Positions 1 through 7,810 of a stretch of 35,457 nucleotides of DNA are shown piece after piece. Made by a program: the position numbers and the translations under genes. Source of the DNA: Clostridium sp. CAG:967. Lineage in GTDB: Bacteria; Cyanobacteriota; Vampirovibrionia; Gastranaerophilales; Gastranaerophilaceae. Below the pieces are notes generated by a model. That model saw only the letters and a list, made by a program, of their open reading frames with translations. It was not told the origin of the DNA and did not search any database. Location of the stretch: NCBI GenBank assembly GCA_000433095.1, contig HF991455.1, forward strand, positions 1-35,457. Direction: 5' to 3'. Position 1 is the stretch's first letter; the number at the start of each line of letters is the position of its first letter.

Positions 1-14
1 CATACCCATGACAT
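1..14 (-). CDS. Possible 5' end of a gene running off the left edge
   Basis: On the minus strand an AAGGG-like ribosome binding site (about 16-23) is followed by two in-frame-incompatible ATGs, at 14 and at 10. One of these may start a gene that continues beyond the window. Only a few codons are visible, so no product can be named. The decayed poly-C leader at 56-65 lies about 45 bases upstream, so this could be another prepilin gene, but that is a guess. Confidence 0.25.
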
Positions 15-55
15 TTTCCCTTTCGTTTTTGTCCCTTGTAATATTGTATACGGTC

Positions 56-65
56 GGGGGGGGGG
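56..65. repeat. Poly-G tract (10 G), decayed copy of the prepilin poly-C leader
   Basis: Ten consecutive G on the plus strand. On the minus strand the 16 bases before the C run (AAAGCTTAAAGTTTTG) match the leader of the prepilin at 8766-9463 (AAAGCTTTAAGACTTG) at 13 of 16 positions. The upstream ATG and ribosome binding site of that leader are absent here, and the equivalent reading frame has TAA in place of TTA. It therefore looks like a remnant of the same contingency leader. Confidence 0.7.
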
Positions 66-110
66 CAAAACTTTAAGCTTTTAACTATATTTGTTACATT
101 TTGTAATATT

Positions 111-154
111 TATATAAAAAAATAAGGACTTACATTTAGCTGTAAGCCCTTATT
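111..154 (-). terminator. Rho-independent terminator of the phosphorylase gene
   Basis: Bases 121-154 form a hairpin with arms AATAAGG-CTTACA and TGTAAG-CCTTATT, one mismatch and a 6-base loop. On the minus strand the stem is followed by a T-rich run (TTTTTTTATATAAA). It lies 24 bases past the stop codon of the gene at 178-1869. Confidence 0.75.
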
Positions 155-177
155 CTGATTGATTTTATGTCCTCTTG

Positions 178-1869
178 TTACTTGATGTTAGAGAAAGTCC
201 AAGCATCAAATGTAGGAGTTTCAGAAATATTCATTTCTTTTTTCTTTTCTCCCGAACAAGAATCATCATGAGCAATTGGTTTATACAATCTGTTGTAGTA
301 TTCAATAACCATTCTGTCTGAGTTGAAGTAAGCTTCAGAAGTTCTGATTGCTTGTCTCATCAAACGAGCCCATTCTGTTTTATTTTCATAGTATGTAGGA
401 ATAATTTCGTTTTCGATAGTGTTCATGATGTAATCATGATCTTTCCAGTGACGTTCTTCCCAAGGAATATCATCATCCAGACCAGGATATTCAACAGAGT
501 ATCCGTTAATGCCGTTGAATGTACCTTCAACAGTCCAGCCGTCATAGATTGATAAGTGTAATGCACCGTTAGCGTTAGCTGACATACCGGAAGTACCTGA
601 AGCTTCGAAAGGTCTTAACGGAGTATTTAACCAGATATCAGAACCACGTTTCAATCTTCCTGACAATTCAAGTTCATAGCCTGGTAATACAACAACATTT
701 TTCAAGCTGTGAGAACGGTTTAACAGTTTGTTAAACATATCTTTGCCCATAACATCATCCGGGTGGAATTTACCAGCAAAGATAATTTGAACTTTATTTT
801 CATTTAATAACTTGTTAATTCTGTCTGTATCCATCAAGATTAACCAGGCACGTTTGTAATCTGCAAATCTTCTTGCCCATGTAATAGTTAGTACATCAGG
901 ATCAAATCTCTTACCTGCAACGTTTGCAACGTATTCAAACAGTTCAGCTTTCATTTCACGTTTTACTGCCAGTAAATCTTCAGCAGTTTTAGCTGATTTA
1001 ATTCTCGGATCTTGCCAGTAATGAAGGTTAACAGCATTAGTGATAGCACGGATAGGACATCTGCCTTCAACCCATTCCCACATTTTGTTAGCCACAAGAC
1101 CGTGTAATTGAGATACAGCGTTTGCAATTCTTGACATTCTTAATGCAGCAACTGTTAATGAGAAGTTTTCACCGCCAAGTTCAACAGCAGTTTCTCTTGA
1201 ACATCCTGCAAAGAAGCCGCCGTCAAGAAGTGTGTCAACCCAGTGAACTTCGTTACCTGCAGTTACAGGTGTGTGAGTTGTAAATACAGTTTTCTTTTTA
1301 ACTTCTTCAAGGTTACCGTTATATTGTCTTAAAAGTTCAAATGCAGCAGGAAGTGCGTGACCTTCGTTCATATGGATTACATCAAAGTTATAACCTACCT
1401 GTTGAAGAATTCTTACACCTGCAATACCAAGAACTGTTTCTTGAGCAATTCTGATTTTTTCATTGCCGTCATAAAGTTTGTGAGAAATGCTCTTAGCCCA
1501 ATCGCTGTTGCCTTCAACGTCAGTTGTTAAAAGATAAACAGGGCAAGCGCCGAATAATTCCGGTGCAACATAAAAAGCTTTAACTTTAACTTTTTCACCG
1601 AAGATTTCTACTTCAGTAGAAACATTTAAATCTTTTAAGAAGTCATAATATTTTCTGATATAAGCAACTTCTACTTGACCATCATGTGCAATACGTTGAT
1701 CATAGTAGCCATATGACCATAACATAGTTACACCGACCATAGGCATTTGTAAATAACCTGCAGATAACATATGAGAACCTGCTAAAAATCCTAAACCGCC
1801 GGAATAAGTTTTCAATGACTGATCCATTGCGATTTCCATTGAGAAATATGCTACATTTGGTAATGACAT
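178..1869 (-). CDS. Short-form alpha-glucan phosphorylase-like protein (GT35) lacking the PLP lysine
   Basis: 563 residues, the length of the short archaeal/Thermotoga-type glucan phosphorylases rather than the ~800-residue GlgP. Family blocks are visible: HMNEGHALPAAFELL (about 166-180), TTHTPVTAGN (about 197), RRFADYKRAW (about 334) and PFEASGTSGM (about 420-429). In characterised phosphorylases the last block is GTGNMK or GTSGMK, and its lysine forms the Schiff base with pyridoxal phosphate. Here the base after Met is TCA, so residue 430 is Ser. Either cofactor binding is altered or the enzyme is not a phosphorylase. It is expected to be cytosolic and to act on glycogen-like glucans. ATG follows a good GAGGAAGG site, and a GTAAA-N7-TTTAC dyad (1895-1911) lies upstream. 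Monocistronic, ending in the terminator at 111-154. The GT35 assignment is firm; activity is uncertain. Confidence 0.85.
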   Translation of the reverse strand: MSLPNVAYFSMEIAMDQSLKTYSGGLGFLAGSHMLSAGYLQMPMVGVTMLWSYGYYDQRIAHDGQVEVAYIRKYYDFLKDLNVSTEVEIFGEKVKVKAFYVAPELFGACPVYLLTTDVEGNSDWAKSISHKLYDGNEKIRIAQETVLGIAGVRILQQVGYNFDVIHMNEGHALPAAFELLRQYNGNLEEVKKKTVFTTHTPVTAGNEVHWVDTLLDGGFFAGCSRETAVELGGENFSLTVAALRMSRIANAVSQLHGLVANKMWEWVEGRCPIRAITNAVNLHYWQDPRIKSAKTAEDLLAVKREMKAELFEYVANVAGKRFDPDVLTITWARRFADYKRAWLILMDTDRINKLLNENKVQIIFAGKFHPDDVMGKDMFNKLLNRSHSLKNVVVLPGYELELSGRLKRGSDIWLNTPLRPFEASGTSGMSANANGALHLSIYDGWTVEGTFNGINGYSVEYPGLDDDIPWEERHWKDHDYIMNTIENEIIPTYYENKTEWARLMRQAIRTSEAYFNSDRMVIEYYNRLYKPIAHDDSCSGEKKKEMNISETPTFDAWTFSNIK

Positions 1870-2041
1870 ATTAACCTTCCTCTTCTTATACTATGTAAAC
1901 TAAATATTTACCCGTTTTTTGGGGTACTACAACAGCATACCACAAAAATTTTTCTGTCAATTGATATTGTAAAATGTTTTATAAGTAATACCTAAGAATT
2001 AGTTATATTTAGCTATTTTCTAACTTTATAAAAGTTAACAA

Positions 2042-3274
2042 TTAACGAATGTTACAGTCTAAAAACTTAGTTAAAGCAATTTTAACGTGTGCATAGTTTA
2101 GACCGCCCTGCATATATGCAACGTAAGGTGCTCTCATAGGTCCGTCAGCAGAAAGCTCAATAGTTGAACCTTCAATAAATGTTCCGCCTGCCATAATTAC
2201 TTTATCTTCATATCCGGGAATGTATTCGGGAATTGGGGTTACATATCCGTTTACAGGTGATAATGACTGTATTGTTCTGCAAAACTGTTCCAGCGGGTCC
2301 GGCGAGCCGAAAATAATATTTTGTATTATGTCAGTTCTTTTTTCGTTATATTTTGGGGCGCTGTTATAACCGATTTCTTCAAATATTTTAGCTGCAAGAA
2401 CTGCTCCTTTAACGGCATCACACACAACTGACGGAGCCATAAAAAGTCCTTGAAACATTAGTCTGTGCTGATTAAACATTGCTCCGCCTTCACATCCTAT
2501 GCCCGGTGCCGTAAGTCTGTTTGCTGATTTATCGACATATTTTGCTTTGCCTGCAATATAGCCGCCTGCTTCTACAATTCCGCCTCCGGGATTTTTGATA
2601 AGCGAGCCTGCAATTAAGTCAGCTCCTGCTTCAAGCGGCTCACGGCTGTCGACAAATTCTCCATAGCAATTGTCTACAAAGCAAATACAATTCGGATTTT
2701 TGGATTTAACAATTTTGCATATTTTTTCAATATCATCAACAGTCAATGATTTTCTTGTTGAATATCCTTTTGAACGCTGAATTAGTACCATTGTTACGGT
2801 TTCGTCTATCATTTCTTCAAGTTTTTGATAGTCAACGTCGTTATTTTTCAGCGGAACTTCGTCATAAATAATTCCGTGTGCAATTAAAGAATCTTCTTTG
2901 GTTTCTTCATCTCCTGCAGTACCTATGACTTCCTGCATTGTGTCGTAGGGAGAGCCTGCTGCGGAAATCAGTTTATTGCCGGGTCTGAGGTTGCCGAAAA
3001 GACAGCAGGCAAGTGTGTGGGTGCCTGATGCAAAATGCACTCTTGCGATAGCTTTTTCTGCCTTAAAAACATCTGCGAAAACTTTATCGAGAACTTCTCT
3101 GCCAAGGTCATCATGCCCGTAGCCCGACACAGTATAAAAATGTTCGGGTGCTACTTTGTTTTCAACAAATGCATTTAAGACTTTTTCCTGATTATAATCT
3201 CTTATATCTTCAATGATTTCAAATTCTTTTGCCAGGCTCTTTTCAGCTGCTTTAATTCTTTCTCTGCTATTCAT
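2042..3274 (-). CDS. Methionine gamma-lyase family PLP protein (aluminium-resistance/YnbB-like)
   Basis: 410 residues when started at ATG 3274, which follows GGCGGAGAA. The frame is open further upstream (to 3331), but that extension is Ile/Asn-rich and has no ribosome binding site. The protein matches the fold-type I PLP enzymes annotated as methionine gamma-lyase family or aluminium resistance protein. It shows YGHDDLGRE near the N-terminus, HFASGTHTLA, IQRSKGYSTRKS, a VDNCYGEF aspartate-bearing strand and GSLIKNPGGG with the likely PLP lysine. The C-terminal block PYVAYMQGGLNYAHVKIAL is typical. The substrate of this family is poorly known, with cystathionine/methionine lyase activity inferred from fold. 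It is divergent from the VWA gene, with about 115 bases between them. Confidence 0.85.
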   Translation of the reverse strand: MNSRERIKAAEKSLAKEFEIIEDIRDYNQEKVLNAFVENKVAPEHFYTVSGYGHDDLGREVLDKVFADVFKAEKAIARVHFASGTHTLACCLFGNLRPGNKLISAAGSPYDTMQEVIGTAGDEETKEDSLIAHGIIYDEVPLKNNDVDYQKLEEMIDETVTMVLIQRSKGYSTRKSLTVDDIEKICKIVKSKNPNCICFVDNCYGEFVDSREPLEAGADLIAGSLIKNPGGGIVEAGGYIAGKAKYVDKSANRLTAPGIGCEGGAMFNQHRLMFQGLFMAPSVVCDAVKGAVLAAKIFEEIGYNSAPKYNEKRTDIIQNIIFGSPDPLEQFCRTIQSLSPVNGYVTPIPEYIPGYEDKVIMAGGTFIEGSTIELSADGPMRAPYVAYMQGGLNYAHVKIALTKFLDCNIR

Positions 3275-3388
3275 ATTTTCTCCGCCAATTCTGTTTATAT
3301 TTATAATATTGCAAGCAAAATAAATCGTCAATGCGGTTAGCGGATACGGTTAATTGTTTACTATTAAGAATTAAATAATAATAATGAT

Positions 3389-4102
3389 ATGAAAAAAATA
3401 TTACTGATATTATTTTTATTTTCAATGCCTGTTTTTGCGGGAAACTATGGTGTTTATACGCCTGATACATATTCTGCCGATGATGTTCAGGAGGATGAAA
3501 GAATATTATTTATTCTTGATTTTTCAAACAGTATGTCAGAGTATTTGGACGGCAGAAGAAAAGTTGATTTGATGATTGATACTATGAAATCTCTTTTGCC
3601 GAATATGAATAAAAATATATCTGTAGGGTTAAGAGTGTACGGACACAGAATGGGCTTAACTCCTTTTGAGGCTTGCAGAGCATCAACACTTGTTTCTCCG
3701 ATTGCTGTTGCAAACGGTATAAATATCAGAAACTCTCTGCTGGATATAAAACCAAGAGGTATGACACCTATTACTTATTCTTTGAAGCAGGCGGTAAAAA
3801 ATGATTTTCTGGGGTTCACCGGTAAAAAACATATTATACTTCTGACAGACGGCGGGGAAAACTGTGATGAAAGTCCTTGCAGTTATGTTTTGGAACTTAT
3901 AAAGGTAAGAAAAGACGTGAAGATAGATGTAATTGCATTTAATATTGATGATGAAGATGATTTGTCCCAGCTTGAATGTACGTCTCTGGTAACAAGCGGG
4001 AAGTTTTATAATGCAAATACGGCAGCGGAACTTGCAAGAAGCTTGAACAGCAGTGTTAATTCTGTTAAGACAGTAGAAGCACGTATTATTGAAAATCCTT
4101 AA
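3389..4102 (+). CDS. Secreted von Willebrand factor A domain protein
   Basis: 237 residues with a Sec signal peptide (MKKILLILFLFSMPVFA, cleavage near residue 17) and a single VWA domain. All parts of the metal-ion adhesion site are visible: DFSNS (D44, S46, S48), T126 in RGMTP and D154 in LLTDGGENCD. Four cysteines in the mature part (C96, C159, C163 and one near residue 197) fit an exported, disulfide-bonded protein. VWA domains bind protein ligands through the metal site, so an adhesive or scaffold role in the periplasm or at the surface is likely; the partner is unknown. No clear Shine-Dalgarno precedes the ATG. The stop codon overlaps by 4 bases that of the convergent regulator at 4099. 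Confidence 0.85.
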   Translation: MKKILLILFLFSMPVFAGNYGVYTPDTYSADDVQEDERILFILDFSNSMSEYLDGRRKVDLMIDTMKSLLPNMNKNISVGLRVYGHRMGLTPFEACRASTLVSPIAVANGINIRNSLLDIKPRGMTPITYSLKQAVKNDFLGFTGKKHIILLTDGGENCDESPCSYVLELIKVRKDVKIDVIAFNIDDEDDLSQLECTSLVTSGKFYNANTAAELARSLNSSVNSVKTVEARIIENP

Positions 4103-4389
4103 TCATCAGTCATCTTAAAATCTTTTGGTAATTTGCTGTTAAGAAGCTGAATAAATTCGATAAAACTCATATCAAGAGAATTTACGATTTTCCATAATGT
4201 ACTAATTTGCGGATCTCTAAGCCCTTTTTCAAGCCTTTCAAGAGAACTGCTTGATAAATCATATTCATATGAATGCAGTAAAATCCCTTTTTGAGTTGCA
4301 ATCCTTTTTTCGTGAATGATTTCTCCGATTGCATTCAAAAGTATTGTTTTCTTTGCTAAGTCAATATTTTTTTTACGCTTTTGTTGCAT
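4099..4389 (-). CDS. XRE-family helix-turn-helix regulator
   Basis: 96 residues with a basic N-terminus (MQQKRKK). The region from about residue 15 to 80 follows the XRE pattern: an IGEIIHEKRIATQKG first helix, DLSSSSLERLEKGLRDPQISTLWKIVNSLDMSFIEFIQ as recognition and following helices. It lacks any extra effector domain. The gene has no Shine-Dalgarno. A TATTAT hexamer sits 7 bases before the ATG, so the mRNA may be leaderless. A perfect 7-base inverted repeat between promoter and start (4391-4411) suggests autoregulation. The divergent prepilin gene at 4454 shares the intergenic region and could be its target. Confidence 0.8.
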   Translation of the reverse strand: MQQKRKKNIDLAKKTILLNAIGEIIHEKRIATQKGILLHSYEYDLSSSSLERLEKGLRDPQISTLWKIVNSLDMSFIEFIQLLNSKLPKDFKMTDD

Positions 4390-4390
4390 A

Positions 4391-4411
4391 AGTATAATAA
4401 TATGTTATACT
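4391..4411. promoter_or_regulatory. Candidate operator of the XRE regulator
   Basis: A perfect inverted repeat AGTATAA-N7-TTATACT lies immediately before the regulator's start codon, between it and the prepilin gene at 4454. Its position and symmetry fit binding of a dimeric XRE protein. The role is inferred. Confidence 0.45.
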
Positions 4412-4453
4412 ATTAATAAATCATGACTAATTAGTTATAGATAAGGAGGTATG

Positions 4454-5125
4454 ATGAAAAAGGCTTTTACTATGGCAGAAATACTTATAACATTGGGAGT
4501 TATAGGAATTGTCGCTGCATTAACTATTCCCGGATTAATTGCAAATCATAGAAAAAAAGTAGTAACAACAAGAATGCAGAAATTTTATTCTGTTATGAAC
4601 CAGGCTATAATGTTTTCTGTTTCAGAAAATACTCATGAAGGATTTAAATCCGGGGTAGAAAATATTTTGATTTTAAATTCTGATGGTAATAATGTTCTGA
4701 AATGGTATAACCAATATTTAAACAAGTATGTTAAAACATTAAAAATAACTGTGATATCTGACGGTATTTTAGGGGCAATGCCTGACGGGTCTGGATTTGT
4801 AATGATTTATGCAGGTCATACAACTTTTTGCCCTGTTTATGAAAAGTGTGAAATTGCTCTTAAAAATGCAGGTAACGGAAAAAATCTATATATGAGTGGA
4901 ATGGACGGCAAAAACACTTTTGGATTTATAATCAAAAACACAAGGCTTATAACATATGATGGATGCTGGGATGGAACGAGAGAAGGAGCAATAAAGTCCA
5001 CAACGCCTTCATGTACTTCCGGTGACGGAAGCAGATACGGTTGTGCTGATTTGCATAAGCTGTGTTCAAAGTTAATTGAAATTGACGGCTGGCAGATTAA
5101 AGACGATTATCCTGTCAGATTTTAG
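4454..5125 (+). CDS. Prepilin-like protein (type IV pilin/pseudopilin N-terminus)
   Basis: 223 residues. ATG 4454 is preferred over ATG 4451 because AGGAGG (4444-4449) is then 4 bases away. The N-terminus MKKAFTMAEILITLG VIGIVAAL is a class III signal: a short basic leader, cleavage expected between Ala and Phe, Glu at mature position 5, and a hydrophobic helix that anchors or polymerises. The globular part has four cysteines towards the end, including a TTPSCTSGDGSRYGCADLHKLC stretch. It belongs with the other prepilins of the window (8766, 15586, 20817), but its C-terminus differs from the DNWEMTY type. It is expected to be processed by a PilD-like peptidase and to be part of a pilus or a type II secretion pseudopilus. 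No homopolymer tract is present here. Confidence 0.85.
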   Translation: MKKAFTMAEILITLGVIGIVAALTIPGLIANHRKKVVTTRMQKFYSVMNQAIMFSVSENTHEGFKSGVENILILNSDGNNVLKWYNQYLNKYVKTLKITVISDGILGAMPDGSGFVMIYAGHTTFCPVYEKCEIALKNAGNGKNLYMSGMDGKNTFGFIIKNTRLITYDGCWDGTREGAIKSTTPSCTSGDGSRYGCADLHKLCSKLIEIDGWQIKDDYPVRF

Positions 5126-6893
5126 TCTTGCATCCTGCATCTTCTTTATCAACTTTACCGTCAAAATTGTTATCAACTCCGTCTGTACAGGAACCGATTG
5201 AGTATTTCCCTTCTGCTCTTACACCTTGTTTTAAATATTTGTCAGGGATTTTCTTCCACAGATACTCGAAAAATCCTTTATAGTGTCTTGCCAGCCTTTC
5301 ATCCTCAACTATTAAAACATTTTCGTCATTTTTGTTTTCACCGCTGTTAGAAAAATTCATTGAACCGGCAATAATATATTTGTCATCTATAATAATACTT
5401 TTTGAATGAACTTTGCCTGCATAGTTTTCAACTTTTACGGGAATACCTGACATTCTTAATACTTTTAATTTATTCCTGCTGCCTGATGTATTTGTTGCAT
5501 CAAGAATAATTTTTACATCAACACCACGATGTTTTGCACGTATCAGGGAATTTGTCAGGGCATCATGCGTAATTATAAAAGCAGGAATATAAATGTAGTT
5601 TTTGGAACTTTCTATTAAAGGGATTATATTATTTGTTATGATTTTGTCTTTGGGAGAGAAAAGCGGTGTTACAACGCTTTTGCCAAGCTTAATACTTTTT
5701 CGGCTGTTTGCGGTTTTCATAATGCTGAATTTGCCTGAAAGCATTTGATTAAATTCTTCGGTGTAGATATTTGCAATTTCTTGAGAATTTATAAAAAATA
5801 TACAGTTTGTATTAAACCCTGAAAAACCTGTTGAGGAAAAGTTCATTGAGCCTGTAATAAGGCTTTTGTTATCAAAAATCATGAATTTGTTATGCATAAG
5901 TACTTTTGGACTGTCGCCTGAAATTTCGGCGGCAAGACTTAATAATTTTGAAGTTTCAGGGTAGTAGCTCTTAGTGCTTATGTCATAGACTATTCTTAAT
6001 TTAACGCCCCGTTTTTTAGCATTTTCAAGTGCATTTGTTATATCAGGAATATTATCGTAACCGTAAAGAGCAATATCAATAGAATTTTGTGCGGAATTAA
6101 TTCTGTTTAGTACTTCTTTACAGGCTGGAGAATTACATTTTCTGTCAGGTTTTAGTGTTGTGCTGTGATCCGTAAGGAACATTTTTATGCTTCCGTTTGA
6201 AATAAGTAAGGGATAGTCCGGTATAAAATGTTCTTTTGTTTTCAAGCTTTGGTGTGATTTATTGTCTATGTGACAAAATTTGCAAGGTTTAGCATCATTA
6301 GGAATTTGTTTTCTCGGGATAATTATTGCATCGTGAGCAATGGTTCCGTATTTGCAATCAAGTGTATGGAATTTGTTGCTTTTATGGTTAAGAATTACAA
6401 GATTGAATTTTCTTGCTTTTGCAAGCTTATTTTTAAAATTGATATCATCAACAGGTGTTTTATTGACAAAGCCAAGTCCCGAATTTAAGAGTTTCTCTTT
6501 GTAGGACTGCTTATTTATATAAATATCTGCAAATTTACAGTTTTGGTTTTCTTTTCCTGTGAATTTAAGTTTAACATTTTTGTTGCTTAATAAATCTTCT
6601 GCGAATTCGTCTGTTATGTATCCCAGCTTTAGTGCATCCTGATTTGTGATATTTAATGCTTTTGAAAGTTCTGATTGATTTTTTGCAATATTAGCAGTGA
6701 AAGCTTCAATCTGCTCAATACAAACTGTTTCGCCTGCATCAAATATTTTATTGCCGTTTAAATCTACTTCAATAATAGTTGGTTCAATAACATTTAATAC
6801 TGTCTTTTCAGATCTTCTACAGATTTCAAAGCACGTAAAGGCTGAAAATATCCCTAAAATAAGTATAATAATTGTGATTTTACTGAATTGCAT
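5115..6893 (-). CDS. Membrane-anchored or exported phospholipase D-like nuclease with two HKD domains and an N-terminal nuclease-like region
   Basis: 592 residues. An N-terminal hydrophobic segment (about 5-24) anchors or exports it. Residues about 35-150 contain a VDLNGNKIFDAGE calcium-loop-like motif followed by a stretch resembling the end of a staphylococcal nuclease fold (CKFADIYINKQSYKEKLLNSG). Next is a small cysteine/histidine module (about 170-215) ending PCKFCH, like the metal sites of Ada-type domains. Two PLD domains follow, with HNKFMIFD...GSMNFS (about 333) and HSKSIIIDD...GSMNFS (about 495). The C-terminus has a second calcium-like loop, DGVDNNFDGKVDKEDAGC. Two HKD motifs in one chain form one active site, as in phospholipase D and PLD-family nucleases. 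The substrate, DNA/RNA or lipid, is not decided by sequence. It overlaps the deacetylase gene by 14 bases and the convergent prepilin gene by 11. Confidence 0.8.
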   Translation of the reverse strand: MQFSKITIIILILGIFSAFTCFEICRRSEKTVLNVIEPTIIEVDLNGNKIFDAGETVCIEQIEAFTANIAKNQSELSKALNITNQDALKLGYITDEFAEDLLSNKNVKLKFTGKENQNCKFADIYINKQSYKEKLLNSGLGFVNKTPVDDINFKNKLAKARKFNLVILNHKSNKFHTLDCKYGTIAHDAIIIPRKQIPNDAKPCKFCHIDNKSHQSLKTKEHFIPDYPLLISNGSIKMFLTDHSTTLKPDRKCNSPACKEVLNRINSAQNSIDIALYGYDNIPDITNALENAKKRGVKLRIVYDISTKSYYPETSKLLSLAAEISGDSPKVLMHNKFMIFDNKSLITGSMNFSSTGFSGFNTNCIFFINSQEIANIYTEEFNQMLSGKFSIMKTANSRKSIKLGKSVVTPLFSPKDKIITNNIIPLIESSKNYIYIPAFIITHDALTNSLIRAKHRGVDVKIILDATNTSGSRNKLKVLRMSGIPVKVENYAGKVHSKSIIIDDKYIIAGSMNFSNSGENKNDENVLIVEDERLARHYKGFFEYLWKKIPDKYLKQGVRAEGKYSIGSCTDGVDNNFDGKVDKEDAGCKTKI

Positions 6894-7731
6894 ATTCTTT
6901 TTTGTAGTTTGTTATTTCAAAGCCCAAACGTTTAATTTTATCTTCCAGTTCTTTGCTTTGTGTGATTAAAAATTCTTTATAGTGCTGGTTTTTATTAGGA
7001 TTTGCATAATGGCAGGGATGAATCAGCGCCTCTACAACGCAGTCTTCTTCAAGTGCACGCAATCCGTATTCTACGGTCATATTATCCATAAGTCCTGTGT
7101 AGCCGACACCTATGAGATAATCATTTGTTTTAAGTCCGTATTCTTTTAGTATTTTTTTATTTTGTGCTGTAAAATTATTTAAAAGCAGAATTTTTAAAAT
7201 ATTGGGCGGGTATTTTAAGTTTAAATGTTTTTTCAAGCTTGGTACAAAGTACATTTCTTCATGCTGCGTTCTTATGTACGGAATATTGTACTCTTTTGCC
7301 AATCTTGCAGTAATTTTAAATATGTTAGGAATAGCGTGGGTGTGAACATGTGAGTCTAAATGGTCAACTTTTGTGTAATTCATAACAGTTTCAATTTGTG
7401 TGCGGAATTCATATTCAATCTGTTCCAAAAATTCGTGGTCATTTGATTTTAATATTAATGACAGATAGCTTTGATTAAATTTTCCACGTTTGTTTGTCAA
7501 AAGTTTCGATTTTGTAAGTGAACGTCCTTCCATAATATTTAAATGAACACCTATACCTAAATTAGGGCATTCCGGTATGATTTCATTTACGGCAGCATTA
7601 AACGCCTTACCGTTGGCACAAAGGCTTGCACTTGATAAGAAACCGTTGTGGTAGCCGTCAAGCACTGCTCTGTTGAATGCTTTTGACATTCCGAAATCGT
7701 CTGCATTAAGTATAAATTTTTTGTTACCCAT
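6880..7731 (-). CDS. YdjC/ChbG/HpnK-family carbohydrate deacetylase
   Basis: 283 residues. The family signature is clear: NADDFGMSKAFNRAV at the N-terminus (two metal-binding aspartates), LGIGVHLNIMEG, and DHLDSHVHTHAIPNIF (about 122-137) with the histidines of the metal site. These enzymes remove N-acetyl groups from N-acetylated sugars (ChbG on chitooligosaccharides, HpnK in hopanoid glycan modification). No hopanoid genes are seen here, so the substrate is open. The stop overlaps the start of the PLD gene downstream by 14 bases, so they form an operon. A GCAAGGGAA site precedes the ATG. A glycosyltransferase is divergent, with 79 bases between. Confidence 0.85.
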   Translation of the reverse strand: MGNKKFILNADDFGMSKAFNRAVLDGYHNGFLSSASLCANGKAFNAAVNEIIPECPNLGIGVHLNIMEGRSLTKSKLLTNKRGKFNQSYLSLILKSNDHEFLEQIEYEFRTQIETVMNYTKVDHLDSHVHTHAIPNIFKITARLAKEYNIPYIRTQHEEMYFVPSLKKHLNLKYPPNILKILLLNNFTAQNKKILKEYGLKTNDYLIGVGYTGLMDNMTVEYGLRALEEDCVVEALIHPCHYANPNKNQHYKEFLITQSKELEDKIKRLGFEITNYKKEYAIQ

Positions 7732-7810
7732 TTAAAAATTCCCTTGCTTTAATAATGAATATATTATAATATAAAATGGTTGCTTTTGGCAAATTATCGA
7801 GAGAGGAATT

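Noticed and set aside
2042..3331. Start of the methionine gamma-lyase-like protein at 3331
   Set aside because: The extra 19 residues are not family-like and no ribosome site is present; ATG 3274 has one.
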